A stretch of DNA of 64,000 nt, taken from Kitasatospora gansuensis (GTDB taxonomy: Bacteria; Actinomycetota; Actinomycetes; Streptomycetales; Streptomycetaceae). This document shows positions 26,590 to 35,123 of this stretch, one piece after another. A program made the translations under genes and the position numbers. Below the pieces are notes generated by a model, which worked only from the letters and a program-made list of their open reading frames with translations, had not been told where the DNA came from and did no database searches. The stretch is taken from the NCBI RefSeq assembly GCF_014203705.1, contig NZ_JACHJR010000001.1, forward strand, positions 5,580,001 to 5,644,000, given 5' to 3'. Position 1 is the first letter of the stretch; each line of letters opens with the position of its first letter.

Positions 26590-26847
26590 ATGAAGATCGA
26601 CAAGCCTGATGAGCGGGTCGTGAAGACCGAGCGGGGCATGACGCTGCGCGAGGTCCTGAGTCTGCCCGTCACGATCAACGTGACGACGGCGGCGAGCGCA
26701 CTCGGGATGGGCCCGAACAAGGCGTACGAGGCGATCAAGGCGGGGACCTTCCCGCTGGACCTGATCGTCGTGAGCGGCACACGGCGTGTGCTCACCGCGT
26801 CCTTGTGGAGGCTCCTCCAAGTCGACGGACTTGTCATGGACTCGTGA
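26590..26847 (+). CDS. Excisionase-like helix-turn-helix protein
   Basis: About 85 residues, with TAASALGMGPNKAYEAIKAG matching the winged helix of excisionase/AlpA-type DNA-binding proteins. Located head-to-head with the integrase, it probably bends att DNA for excision and may regulate int. The ATG at 26590 lacks a good ribosome site; an in-frame TTG at 26503 near the presumed transcription start would give 114 residues. A strong hairpin follows the stop. Confidence 0.6.
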   Translation: MKIDKPDERVVKTERGMTLREVLSLPVTINVTTAASALGMGPNKAYEAIKAGTFPLDLIVVSGTRRVLTASLWRLLQVDGLVMDS

Positions 26848-26851
26848 CGGG

Positions 26852-26895
26852 CGTCACGTGATGGTGACACTTTGAAGTGTCGCCATCACGTGACG
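26852..26895. terminator. 20-bp hairpin with CACGTGATGG arms
   Basis: Arms 26852-26871 and 26876-26895 pair over 20 bases with one mismatch around a TTGA loop, directly after the excisionase-like gene. It probably ends that transcript; its CACGTG-containing arms could also bind a regulator. Confidence 0.6.
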
Positions 26896-26922
26896 TCGGT
26901 GGCGCGATGGGATGGGATACCG

Positions 26923-27927
26923 GTGGCACCGAGAATCTTCGGCTTCGCGGACGCGGCCAAGCGCGCCTTGCTCGAAGACGAGGCACAGGCAGTGCAGTCG
27001 GTCGTAGAGCGCCGCACCGGCGGGGAGCCCTTCGCCGTAGGCGCGGCCTTCCTGCGCGACGCGGGCTTCGTCGGCACTCTCGGCTCCCCGTTCTCGGGCA
27101 AGACCCTGGCCCGGCTCCTGCGGAACCCGGCCATCGCCGGTCTCACGTACGACGCGGACGGCAACCTGGTCGACGCCGGCCACCCGGGCATGATCACCCC
27201 TGCCCAGTTCGCCAAGCTCCAGAAGCAGGACGCCATCGAGGCGGCGAAGAAGGACAAGGACGGCAAGCCCGCCGAGGCGGTGCCCGACTACGACTACCTC
27301 TTCGGCTCCACCGACCTGGTGACGTGCGGCATGTGCGGCGCCAGCACCCAGGGGCTGCGCACTAACGCGGGCCACCCCGGCTACTGCTGTCCGGACGGGC
27401 CCCGCGCCGACCGGCCGGGGGAGTGCGGCAAGGTCCGCATCTCCGCCGGACTCCTCGAAGACCATCTCGGCGAGCACATCGTCGCCCGCCTGATGCTGCC
27501 CGGCACCCAGGAGGCCCTGGAGGCCGCACGCGCCGAGGCGCAGCGGGAGCTGGAGGAGCACCGGGCCCGGCTGGCGGAGGTCCGCGAGACCGTCGACTCC
27601 CTCGGGACGATGGTGCTGCACCGGGAGATCACCGCTAAGAGCGCCGGGATCGCCAAGGCCGAGGCCGCACGGGAGACGAAGGCCCTCAACCGGGCAATTC
27701 GCCGCCTGGAGTGCGCTGCGTCGACGCCGGTCACCGGCAGCGTCGAGGAACTGGTCACATGGTGGAACACGGCACCGACGGAGGCGAAGCGCGGACTGGC
27801 CCTGCTGATGCTGTGGCGTGTCGACATTTTCCAGGGCGGGCGGGGGACGCGCACGATCAAGCCCGGCCGGGTGAAGCTGTGGTGGCGTCACCTACCGCCG
27901 CCGCCCGATCTGCGCACCGCCAAGTAG
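26923..27927 (+). pseudogene. Serine recombinase C-terminal part, catalytic domain missing
   Basis: The sequence matches the recombinase and zinc-ribbon domains of large serine integrases: FSGKTLARLLRNPAIAGLTYDADG, then CGMCG...YCC ribbon Cys residues, a coiled-coil (EALEAARAEAQRELEEHRARLAEVRETV) and C-terminal tail. The roughly 150-residue resolvase domain with the catalytic Ser is absent; upstream lies only a hairpin and another gene. The start is uncertain (GTG 26923 is used). Either a decayed second integrase or a retained DNA-binding accessory; the intact frame over 330 codons leaves the second option open. Confidence 0.6.
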
Positions 27928-27945
27928 TCCACCGGGGCGAGCAGA

Positions 27946-28719
27946 TCAGCGCCGGGTTCGCGCCGGGCGGATGGAGCAGGCCGCGATGCCGCTGAACAGG
28001 AACAGGCCGAACAGCCCCGCGCAGGTGGAGCTGACGGTGTCCTGCACGCTGACGTTCCACGCCTCACCGTGGATCTGTGTGACGGCGACGAAGGCTCCTT
28101 CGGTGGCGCCCCAGACTGCGGAAGCGACTCCACCGGCGGCTATCAGCGCCTGCGCGGCAGCGATGGAGCGATGCCCGGCGTGGGCGTTGTCGATGGCCAG
28201 CGGCACGCAGTCCCTGGCGATGGCCGCACCGGTGACCGCCCAGTACCCGTCGATGACCAGCAGGTAGTTGGCGGCCCCGTCGACGTGGGCGTACTCGTTG
28301 GTCAGGTCGATGCCGCTCGGCGTGGTGAGGGCGAACACGGTGAGGGCCGCGGCGACGGCCACAGCTGCCCCGAAGCGGATGCGCACGGCGCGGAACCAGG
28401 CCGCGGGCGGGTAGGTCCACGTGACGAGGAGAGCACGGACGCCAACGATGGCGAGGACGCCGAACAGGTGCGCCGCCAGCATGCCGAGGTTGTCCACTCC
28501 GGTGGCCGCTTCGAGTCGGCCGCCGATGGCAGGCAGGGAGATGAGGATCGCGGCCGCGCCGCCGGTCGCGGCGGTGTAGCGGCTCCAGCGAACCAGGCAC
28601 CATCCGCCGGCTCTGGGCCGCCCGGCTCGTCGGCTCCTCACCGCCAGGCTGATTGTGGTTGCGGCGGTGGCGGTGGCGACGACCAGGGCTGCTCTTAGGA
28701 GCGGGGCCGCGAAGTCCAC
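27946..28719 (-). CDS. Multi-pass membrane protein paired with XRE regulator
   Basis: About 257 residues with six or seven hydrophobic segments (for example LLRAALVVATATAATTISLAV at the start, AAAILISLPAIGG, LGMLAAHLFGVLAIVGVRALLV, FGAAVAVAAALTVFAL, AGLFGLFLFSGIAAC). It lies 43 bases downstream of an XRE regulator on the same strand, the common Streptomyces pairing of a HTH protein with an MAB_1171c-type (DUF6545-like) putative transporter. The GTG at 28719 is chosen because it begins at the first membrane helix; a longer frame upstream overlaps the regulator. Transport role unproven. Confidence 0.55.
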   Translation of the reverse strand: MDFAAPLLRAALVVATATAATTISLAVRSRRAGRPRAGGWCLVRWSRYTAATGGAAAILISLPAIGGRLEAATGVDNLGMLAAHLFGVLAIVGVRALLVTWTYPPAAWFRAVRIRFGAAVAVAAALTVFALTTPSGIDLTNEYAHVDGAANYLLVIDGYWAVTGAAIARDCVPLAIDNAHAGHRSIAAAQALIAAGGVASAVWGATEGAFVAVTQIHGEAWNVSVQDTVSSTCAGLFGLFLFSGIAACSIRPARTRR

Positions 28720-28762
28720 GTCGTTCTCGATTCGAGTCGTGCTGCCGCAGGCGGCGGCAGGT

Positions 28763-29287
28763 CTAGCTGAACAGCCCGTGAATCTCCTGGCGGCTCGCTT
28801 CGGCGGCTTCGGCGCGCGACAGTCTGCGCCTTGCGCGCCGGGGCTTGCCGGTGTCGGCCGTCGTACCGGGGGAGTCCTCCAAGCCGCGGGCTGCCCGCAG
28901 GGCGCGTGCCGCTTGAAGGAGCCCCTCGGCGCCGCTCTCGCCGAGATCGGCAATCAGGCGCAGCGCCTCGCGGGCCTGCTCGTGGCCGTAGTAGACCTCC
29001 AGCGATTCCAGGTCATCAGACCCAGGCAAAAGGAACGCCGGCGGGCAGTCGAATGCCTGAGCCAGCCCAAGAATGGTACGGCAGGGCGGGTTCGTTTTGC
29101 TCCCGCTCAGCGTGCGCTGAATCACGGTGTGGTCGAGGCTCGGTTTGCCGCTCTCGTCCGTTGTCCGCGATGCGAGATCACGCGTGGTGGGTTCCTTCCC
29201 CCCTTCGCGCGTGAGGCGCCCGCGCAGGAACAGAAGCTTCGCGGACAGGCTCCAGACACTGTCGGTGGTGGAGGCTAGCGTGGCCAT
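28763..29287 (-). CDS. XRE-family helix-turn-helix regulator
   Basis: A 174-residue DNA-binding protein. The XRE-type domain (about 10-85) contains LASRTTDESGKPSLDHTVIQRTLSGSKTNPP and LGLAQAFDCPPAFLLPG. The rest is helical with a basic stretch (KPRRARRRLSRAEA) before the C-terminus. It belongs to the set of short regulators that accompany membrane-protein or ImmA genes in streptomycete mobile elements. Position early in the island makes it a candidate immunity repressor, but no operators were identified. Confidence 0.65.
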   Translation of the reverse strand: MATLASTTDSVWSLSAKLLFLRGRLTREGGKEPTTRDLASRTTDESGKPSLDHTVIQRTLSGSKTNPPCRTILGLAQAFDCPPAFLLPGSDDLESLEVYYGHEQAREALRLIADLGESGAEGLLQAARALRAARGLEDSPGTTADTGKPRRARRRLSRAEAAEASRQEIHGLFS

Positions 29288-29538
29288 CTTAGATCCCGGT
29301 GTGTTCGTGCCGCGATACGGTTTTCTTGTTGGCGATCGGCAACAGGTAGCCTATCCGCTTCGCGGCCTGTGAATCGAAGGTTTCACCTTTGACAGCTTGA
29401 AGAATCGCATGCAAGCTAATGCAGGCTGCGGGCCATCCAACCAGCTCAGCGGCATGATGGCCTGCGGTAACCCGTGCCGGGGCCAGGTTCGCGTGGGCTG
29501 GATGCCAGCCGCCTGCGCCCGCACAGGGGGATTGTTCG

Positions 29539-29742
29539 GTGGCTATCGACAGCGCAGGGGTGATGCGTGTGCTTGCAGAGCTGCGCCAGGCCGGAGTGGA
29601 ATCCGAGCCCGGCGGAGGAAACCCCCTGGCTGGTCGTGCGGCGCTCGGTGCCCTTGCCATTCTCGCGACTCCGAAGGAAACCGGCCTGATGGCGCTGAAT
29701 GCGCCGGCCGTGCGCCTTGAAATCCCGCTGCCCGTACAGTAG
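29539..29742 (+). CDS. Small hypothetical protein (67 residues)
   Basis: A GTG start with GGGGG 8 bases upstream opens a 67-codon frame of Ala/Leu/Pro-rich sequence (VMRVLAELRQAGVESEPGGG...). No family is recognised. The antisense strand here also stays open, so coding is uncertain. Confidence 0.3.
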   Translation: MAIDSAGVMRVLAELRQAGVESEPGGGNPLAGRAALGALAILATPKETGLMALNAPAVRLEIPLPVQ

Positions 29743-29827
29743 TTCGTGACTGGCGCGAGTATTTTCAGAGCGCCTCTATAGTCCCTCCGTTGGCCGGTGG
29801 GGAATCTCGATCTTGGCTGCCCAGGTG

Positions 29828-29855
29828 TTGTACCCTCATCCAAAAGAGTATAGAA
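29828..29855 (+). promoter_or_regulatory. Phage-type promoter upstream of parB-like gene
   Basis: TTGTAC (29828-29833), 17 bases, then TAGAAT, within the stretch CCAAAAGAGTATAGAAT. A close relative, CCAAAGGAGTATAAAAT, precedes the gene at 35182. Confidence 0.6.
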
Positions 29856-29908
29856 TCTAAAACAAGAGAGGGGGACAGGCCCCCTACCTACCGGATGGGA
29901 ACAACACC

Positions 29909-31006
29909 ATGGCCAAGCAGCTCAAGATGACCCAGATCCACGCCAACCCGAACCAGCCGCGCGAGTACTTCGACGAGACGAAGATGAAGGAGCTCGTCGC
30001 CTCCGTGAAGGAGCACGGCGTGATGACCGCGATCGAGGTCCGCCGGCGCCCCCAGGGCGGCTACGAGATCGTCATGGGCGAGCGCCGCTACCGTGCCAAC
30101 CTGGTGGCCGGCAACCCCACCATCCCGGCCGAGATCGTCACCGTCGCCTCCGACATCAAGGCGTTCCGCCGGTCCATGGCCGAGAACGTCAACCGCGCCG
30201 ACATGACGCCGCTGGAGGAGGGCCGGGGCTACCGGCGCATCCTCACCGAGGACACCAACGACGACGGCAGCGCGCTCACCGAGGCCGACGTGGCGAAGTC
30301 CTTCGGCAAGTCCGTCCGCTACATCAAGATCCGCCTCCAGCTGCTCGACCTGATCCCCGCCGTCCAGCACCACCTGACCCACGGCCACATCGGCACCGCC
30401 GCCGCCCACCGCATCTCCGAGCTCAAGCCCGAGAACCAGCAGGCCGTCATCACCAAGTGGGCCCAGGGCGGCGAGGGCGGCAAGCCGATGGACGAGAACA
30501 CCCTGCTGCACTTCGCCCACCAGGTCCGCGAGCAGGAGCGCCAGCCCAGCATGTTCGACATCGCTGAGCTGAGCGAGGAGGAGAAGGCGGAGCGGGTCGC
30601 CGTCCAGAAGGGCACCCGCAACAAGCTCGACCAGATCGAGCGGGTCCGCGCCCTGCTGGAGGAGCTGGCCAAGACCCCCGTCGAGGACCTGGCCACCGCC
30701 CTGGAGGGCCAGCTGAGCACCCGCCTGGAGCAGCTGGAGCGCACCGCCAAGAGCCTCCAGGACGCCAAGTTCCAGATCCGGCAGGCCAAGGCCCTCGCGG
30801 ACGCCAAGGAGATCGTCACCTCCAGCGCGGCCGAGGCCCCCAACCTGGCCGAGCCCGACGACGAGCAGGACCAGCCGCAGCCCGCCGACCTCGACGCCGA
30901 GTTCGCCGACATGCTGGCCCAGGTCGTGGCCGAGGGCGCGACCGCCGAGGCCGAGAACGAGGCCGACGCTCCCGCCGACGAGACCTCGGTGCCCGTCGCG
31001 GCCTGA
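29909..31006 (+). CDS. ParB N-terminal domain protein (phage)
   Basis: A 365-residue ParB/Spo0J-type protein: ParB fold with the CTPase-type motif IVMGERRYRANL (about 55) and ENVNRADMTPLEEG, then a helix-turn-helix (LTEADVAKSFGKSVRYIKIRLQLL, about 118-140). A long Glu/Ala-rich helical tail (about 210-365) ends in an acidic segment. Phages use such proteins for DNA binding, replication or regulation. It is the first gene of the plus-strand operon with a strong promoter upstream. A ParA partner is not seen in the island. Confidence 0.8.
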   Translation: MAKQLKMTQIHANPNQPREYFDETKMKELVASVKEHGVMTAIEVRRRPQGGYEIVMGERRYRANLVAGNPTIPAEIVTVASDIKAFRRSMAENVNRADMTPLEEGRGYRRILTEDTNDDGSALTEADVAKSFGKSVRYIKIRLQLLDLIPAVQHHLTHGHIGTAAAHRISELKPENQQAVITKWAQGGEGGKPMDENTLLHFAHQVREQERQPSMFDIAELSEEEKAERVAVQKGTRNKLDQIERVRALLEELAKTPVEDLATALEGQLSTRLEQLERTAKSLQDAKFQIRQAKALADAKEIVTSSAAEAPNLAEPDDEQDQPQPADLDAEFADMLAQVVAEGATAEAENEADAPADETSVPVAA

Positions 31007-31207
31007 CAGCCGCCCCGCCGGCGGCCCCGCAAGGGGCCGCCCGGGGCCCGGGCCCCGCCGAAGTGCCCGCGGTGCGTGCCAGTGAGCCGACCGGCGCGCC
31101 TCGGAACCCCGGGGGTCCGTCCGCGTGCCGGCGGCCCCCGCTGCGCCCACAGGTGCACCCACTGCACAATGACCCGAACAACTTCGCTCAGGGAAGGAAC
31201 GGACCGC

Positions 31208-31375
31208 ATGCCTCGGCCCGACTGGATCCAGATGTCCCCCACCGCCTGGTATGGCAGGGGGAAGCCGGACGCCCTGTTCGCCCTGCCCGGTGATGACCCG
31301 GATACAGACGACTTCGGAACCACCCCGTTCGATGGCTGCACCGTGGAGGAGCTGGAGTCCACCGACATGCCTTAA
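31208..31375 (+). CDS. Small hypothetical phage protein (55 residues)
   Basis: ATG preceded by AAGGA at 9-base spacing; product begins MPRPDWIQMSPTAWYG and is acidic towards the end. The high third-position GC and ribosome site support coding. No family recognised. Confidence 0.55.
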   Translation: MPRPDWIQMSPTAWYGRGKPDALFALPGDDPDTDDFGTTPFDGCTVEELESTDMP

Positions 31376-31384
31376 ACCCTCAAC

Positions 31385-31412
31385 TTGTATGGGGACTCAT
31401 TGATGGTACGGT
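31385..31412 (+). promoter_or_regulatory. Candidate promoter in 31376-31643 gap
   Basis: TTGTAT, 16 bases, TACGGT. The rest of this 268-base gap holds no credible gene apart from the terminator at 31588. Confidence 0.35.
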
Positions 31413-31587
31413 CTGCATGTCACCGGGGAGCGGAACCGCCCCATCCGGAGCCGCCCCCGGTGACACGCGCCGTGACACCTCCCTCACGGTCCTGGAAGGC
31501 GGCACTCCCCCCGCGCCCCACCTCCCAGAACCGGGCCGCTCCCATGAGCAGGCCGCGAGGGGAAACGCCAGCCAGCACGTCACGACA

Positions 31588-31621
31588 AGGCCCGCCCGAC
31601 CGCTCCGTGTCGGGCGGGCCT
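31588..31621 (+). terminator. Terminator hairpin
   Basis: Perfect 13-bp stem (31588-31600 with 31609-31621), 8-base loop, immediately before the next small gene cluster. Confidence 0.7.
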
Positions 31622-31643
31622 GCGCACACCCAAGGAGCAACCA

Positions 31644-31886
31644 GTGCCCGACACCTACCAGGCCGACGGCGCAGCAGACCCCGAGGCGTACGCCCGGCTG
31701 ATGCAGGAACGGTACGGACCCCTCACAGCACTCTGTGCAGAACGGGACCTCCCCGGACCTCCCCAGCCGACGAAGCCCGGACCCCGCAGGCACAGCACCC
31801 GCTGGCCCGACCCGAACGCGGCCTTCCATCGCGAACTGCTGCTCCTTGCCCTCGACTCCCACCGCCAGAGGACAACACCGAAGTGA
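31644..31886 (+). CDS. Small hypothetical phage protein (80 residues)
   Basis: GTG start with AAGGAG 7 bases upstream. The product (MPDTYQADGAADPEAYARLMQ...) has no recognised domain. Its stop overlaps the GTG of the next gene (GTGA), placing it in a tightly packed set of small early genes. Confidence 0.6.
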   Translation: MPDTYQADGAADPEAYARLMQERYGPLTALCAERDLPGPPQPTKPGPRRHSTRWPDPNAAFHRELLLLALDSHRQRTTPK

Positions 31887-32005
31887 CCGCCACCAGCACC
31901 ACCGAGCCCGACCGAACCCCACCCTGGCCCGGAGCCGTCTGGTGCAAGGCGTGCGACTCCTGGTGCAACCCCATCTCCGCCCTCTGCCGGTGCAACAACC
32001 GATGA
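31883..32005 (+). CDS. Tiny Cys-rich protein, possible zinc knuckle (40 residues)
   Basis: Translationally coupled to the previous gene by GTGA. The second half has WCKACDSWCNPISALCRCN, two CxxC-like pairs that could bind zinc. Only 40 residues, so a DNA- or RNA-binding micro-protein is possible. The next start overlaps its stop as ATGA. Confidence 0.5.
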   Translation: MTATSTTEPDRTPPWPGAVWCKACDSWCNPISALCRCNNR

Positions 32006-32246
32006 CCAGCCCCCAGCCGGCGCCCGGCCAGGGGAGTACATCTCCTGCCACCCGCTCAACGAAGGACGCCGCATCCGGATCATCGCCCTCGGCGGCGGAC
32101 GAGCCGAGATCGAAACCCTCGACGGCCCGCCCCGACGCCGCGACGTCCTCCTCGGCGTCCTCCACCCGACCGCGACCACCGCGACCGGGCACGTCCGACG
32201 GACCGGCTACCGTCTACTCGACCCAGCGGAACGGAGCCCGAAGTGA
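32002..32246 (+). pseudogene. Small gene with apparent -1 frameshift
   Basis: ATG at 32002 overlaps the previous stop, but its frame soon becomes Ser/Ala/Thr/Pro-rich noise. From 32034 the -1 frame reads as a convincing protein (EYISCHPLNEGRRIRIIALG...GYRLLDPAERSPK) with strong codon bias that ends at the GTGA start of the next gene. That frame has no start codon of its own. A one-base deletion near the GGGG at 32031-32034, a sequencing error, or programmed slippage would join the two into about 81 residues. Confidence 0.5.
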
Positions 32247-32497
32247 CCGCCGATTGCCAGTGCCAGCCGGACCCGACCCTCCCCGTGGCGAAGCTCACCG
32301 CCAGCAACATCACCGACCCCGAGCTGGACCAGCTCCGAGACCGTGCCGAAGATGCCGAAGCCCGGCTCGCCGCAGCCGCTGAACTCCTCACCGCCGGCTA
32401 CAGCGCCCCTGTCGAGCGCGCCGACATCGTCCGTCGCCTCTGCGCGGGGGAGATCACCCCGGAGCAGGCCCGCGCCGAGGATCGCCTCGGCCCATGA
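32243..32497 (+). CDS. Small hypothetical phage protein (84 residues)
   Basis: GTG start in GTGA overlap with the preceding frame. The product contains a short coiled-coil segment (DPELDQLRDRAEDAEARLAAAAELL) followed by a basic helix. No family recognised; the operon context and codon bias support coding. Confidence 0.6.
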   Translation: MTADCQCQPDPTLPVAKLTASNITDPELDQLRDRAEDAEARLAAAAELLTAGYSAPVERADIVRRLCAGEITPEQARAEDRLGP

Positions 32498-32570
32498 CAG
32501 CAGCTACCGCTGAACGCCGAACGAGCCGAAGCGGTGAGCCCGCCCCGAAGACCAGCAGCACCCTCAACGC

Positions 32571-32599
32571 GCCCGGCCGGACCCACTGTCCGGCCGGGC
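32571..32599 (+). terminator. Terminator hairpin
   Basis: Perfect 12-bp stem (32571-32582 with 32588-32599), 5-base loop, between small genes. Confidence 0.7.
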
Positions 32600-32654
32600 G
32601 CACCCACACCCGCGGCACCCCCCAGGAGCCGCCCCGATCAGTAAGGCGACCCGC

Positions 32655-32930
32655 ATGGCAGCCCAGTTCGACACGGTCGGCCCGTTCACCATCTACTCGC
32701 CCGCCGGCGCGGAAACGAACATCGGCTGGCTCATCTCCCTGGGCTCCGAGTTCCTGCCCGGCACGTACGACAACCGCGACGCTGCACTGCTCGCGATCGG
32801 CCTCGCCTGCGCTGGTGACCCCACCCTCCAGCTGTCCCGGCTCCGTCGACACGTCTCGACCGTGAACGGCCACCGCATCACCGTCGAGGACATCATCAAC
32901 TACTCCGCCATCAAGGCCGAGACCAGCTGA
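32655..32930 (+). CDS. Hypothetical phage protein (91 residues)
   Basis: Product begins MAAQFDTVGPFTIYSPAGAE and ends with VNGHRITVEDIINYSAIKAE. Compact alpha/beta composition and normal codon bias; many actinophages carry similar small proteins, function unknown. ATG start, weak ribosome site. Confidence 0.6.
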   Translation: MAAQFDTVGPFTIYSPAGAETNIGWLISLGSEFLPGTYDNRDAALLAIGLACAGDPTLQLSRLRRHVSTVNGHRITVEDIINYSAIKAETS

Positions 32931-33035
32931 GCCCCCGCTGCCCGGGGCAGCCACCAGCCGCTGGGGGCTTGGAATGATCGTCTAGGCTGGTTGCCGCGTA
33001 GGGCGCGGGGAATCGGCCTACGAAGGACCAGCTCC

Positions 33036-33707
33036 GTGCCTCAGCGCAAGCCCGTCGACCGGATCGTCGACTCCCTGCTGCCCCTCGCCGTCCCGATCGG
33101 CGACCTGATCCGCTACCACCGCAACCCGCGACGCGGCGACGTGAACTCCGTCGCCGACTCCCTGTACTGGCACGGCCAGTTCAAGCCCATCGTCGTCAAC
33201 CGCGGCACCCTGACCGGCCGACCGTCCGAGATCCTGGCCGGCAACCACACCTGGGACGCCGCCGTACAGCGCGGCTGGGACCAGATCGCCGTCACCTGGG
33301 TCGACGTGGACGACGACGACGCCGCGAAGATCGTCATCGTCGACAACCGCACCTCCGACCTCGCCGGGTACGACACCGAACTCCTCGCCGACATCCTGTC
33401 CGCCCTGCCCGACCTCGACGGCACCGGCTACGACCAAGACGCCGTGGACGACCTCCTCGACTCGATCGAGCTGCCGTCCCAGCTCGCCGCCGAGACGACC
33501 GAGCGGGAGGGCGACAAGACCGCCGACGAACACCTCCAGTGGGGCTTCGTCCAGTGGGACACGACCCGCGTGCAGATCACCAAGGAGGAGGTGGAGCGGC
33601 TGAACAACGTCCACGACGCCTTCTACACCGCGCGCGGCACCGACACCGGCTTCGCCCACTACCTCCTCGACCAGCACGACGCGCAGCGGGAGCTGGCCGA
33701 TGCCTGA
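33036..33707 (+). CDS. ParB-fold protein (phage), first of a pair
   Basis: About 223 residues. The ParB/Srx fold is visible: PIGDLIRYHRNPRRGDVNSVADSLYWHGQFKPIVVN, then ILAGNHTWDAAVQRGW (the GxHxxxxA loop) and a final VDVDDDDAAKIVIVDNR strand. The C-terminal 90 residues carry acidic helices. GTG at 33036 is preferred to 32991 because AAGGA lies 8 bases upstream. The last 8 bases overlap the next ParB-fold gene, so both are translated together. Phage ParB-fold proteins of this size act as nucleases or DNA-modification partners; which applies here is unknown. Confidence 0.75.
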   Translation: MPQRKPVDRIVDSLLPLAVPIGDLIRYHRNPRRGDVNSVADSLYWHGQFKPIVVNRGTLTGRPSEILAGNHTWDAAVQRGWDQIAVTWVDVDDDDAAKIVIVDNRTSDLAGYDTELLADILSALPDLDGTGYDQDAVDDLLDSIELPSQLAAETTEREGDKTADEHLQWGFVQWDTTRVQITKEEVERLNNVHDAFYTARGTDTGFAHYLLDQHDAQRELADA

Positions 33708-35112
33708 GTTCATCGAGTCCTACCCGATCGGGCAGCTCAAGCCCGCCCCGTACAACCCGCGCCGCCTCACAGAGGAGGCGTTCGACCGGCTCCAGCGGTC
33801 CCTGGCCCTGTTCGGCTGCGTGAAGCCCGTCATCGTCAACGGCAACCACATCCTCGTCGCAGGCCACCAGCGAACCAAGTCGCTGAAGGCCATCGGGCAG
33901 ACCCACGCCCCGGCGATCCTCCTCGACGGCCACGTCTCCACGCAGGACGAAGTGCAGTTCAACCTGCTGCACAACTCCATCGAGACGGACGGCTCCAAGG
34001 TCCGGGTGCCGGCGTCCGGGCCGGACGGGCACGGCTGGGAGTGGATCGCCCCCGAGGACGTGACCGCGGTGTCCCGCTCCAATCCGGCGATCCAGGCGGA
34101 GATCCGCCGCCTGGTCACCCGGTACGGCACCTGGGGCTCAGTCGTCGCCGACCACGACGGCCGGGTCATCCTGAACAACGACTACGCGGTGGTCGTGAGC
34201 GACCTCAAGCTGCCGCTGCTGTGCTACCGGCTGTCCGTGCAGGAAGCCGACGAGCTGGCCGTGTGGCTGGACGGCGACTACGGCGTCTACGACTACACCC
34301 AGCTCGGCATTCGCGCCTACAACCAGCACTGGTGCCAGATGCACCGCCTGGGCGGCGACGACGGCGACTCCAACAAGTCCACCACCTACGAGCAGCACGT
34401 CCTTCCCGCGCTGCGCCCCGGCCAGCGGGTCATGGACTTCGGCGCCGGAGAGCTCGCCTACATCAAGCAGATCAAGGACCAGGGCTTCGACGCGCACTGG
34501 TACGAGCCGCACGTCAAGGCCGCCGGCAAGCAGAACGCCTTGGATGTCGCGGCGACCGTCAGCCACATCCGGGACCTTCAGCGGGACATCCCAGCGAACG
34601 GCCTGTACGACGTCGTCGTGCTCGACAGCGTCATCAACTCGATCACGTCGCTGGAGTTCGAGGCGGCCGTCGTCATCGCCTGCAACTCGCTGCTCGCCAA
34701 GGGCGGCACCTTCTACACCGGGACGCGTTCCCTCGGCTCGGTCGAGCGCAGGGTCAGCGGCAAGAAGGCCCGCAACAACGGCCGCTACCGCCGGTCGATC
34801 GAGTTCCTGGACGAGAACGGCTTCACCGCGAGCTTCCGCGCCGGCGTCTGGACGATGCAGCGGTTCCACGATCCGGCGTCCTTGCGGAAGTTGATGGAGC
34901 GGTACTTCGAGGAGGTCGACATCCGGGGCAACCCCAACGGCGGCAACATCTACGCCGTGTGCCGGAAGCCGAAGGCCCTGCCGGAGGAGCAGCGGCGGGC
35001 CGCCCTGGAGTTGGAGTTCAACATGGAGTACCCGGGGGACTACCGGCACAACCGTCACCGGCCGCTGGTCGAGGCGCTGATGCGGGCCTGCCGGGAGCGC
35101 GACGGCGCTTAG
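33700..35112 (+). CDS. ParB-fold / SAM-dependent methyltransferase fusion
   Basis: A 470-residue two-domain protein. Residues about 5-95 form a ParB/Srx domain (IGQLKPAPYNPRRL; HILVAGHQRTKSLKAIG). Residues about 225-430 form a class I methyltransferase: motif I RVMDFGAGELAYIKQI, acidic motif II HWYEP and motif IV VVVLDSVINSI. The motif IV is not NPPY or DPPY, so it is not a standard adenine or N4-cytosine DNA methylase. Overlap with the previous ParB gene suggests a joint complex. Possible roles are base hypermodification or protein/RNA methylation in phage DNA metabolism; this is inference. Confidence 0.75.
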   Translation: MPEFIESYPIGQLKPAPYNPRRLTEEAFDRLQRSLALFGCVKPVIVNGNHILVAGHQRTKSLKAIGQTHAPAILLDGHVSTQDEVQFNLLHNSIETDGSKVRVPASGPDGHGWEWIAPEDVTAVSRSNPAIQAEIRRLVTRYGTWGSVVADHDGRVILNNDYAVVVSDLKLPLLCYRLSVQEADELAVWLDGDYGVYDYTQLGIRAYNQHWCQMHRLGGDDGDSNKSTTYEQHVLPALRPGQRVMDFGAGELAYIKQIKDQGFDAHWYEPHVKAAGKQNALDVAATVSHIRDLQRDIPANGLYDVVVLDSVINSITSLEFEAAVVIACNSLLAKGGTFYTGTRSLGSVERRVSGKKARNNGRYRRSIEFLDENGFTASFRAGVWTMQRFHDPASLRKLMERYFEEVDIRGNPNGGNIYAVCRKPKALPEEQRRAALELEFNMEYPGDYRHNRHRPLVEALMRACRERDGA

Positions 35113-35123
35113 GACAACCCCCC

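Noticed and set aside
26852..26895. Chromosomal parS site
   Set aside because: CACGTGATGG arms share only CACGTG with parS; the structure is a long terminator-like hairpin.
29289..29843. Minus-strand frame of 184 codons opposite the small gene at 29,539
   Set aside because: No recognisable domain, crosses the promoter of the ParB operon and has no ribosome site.
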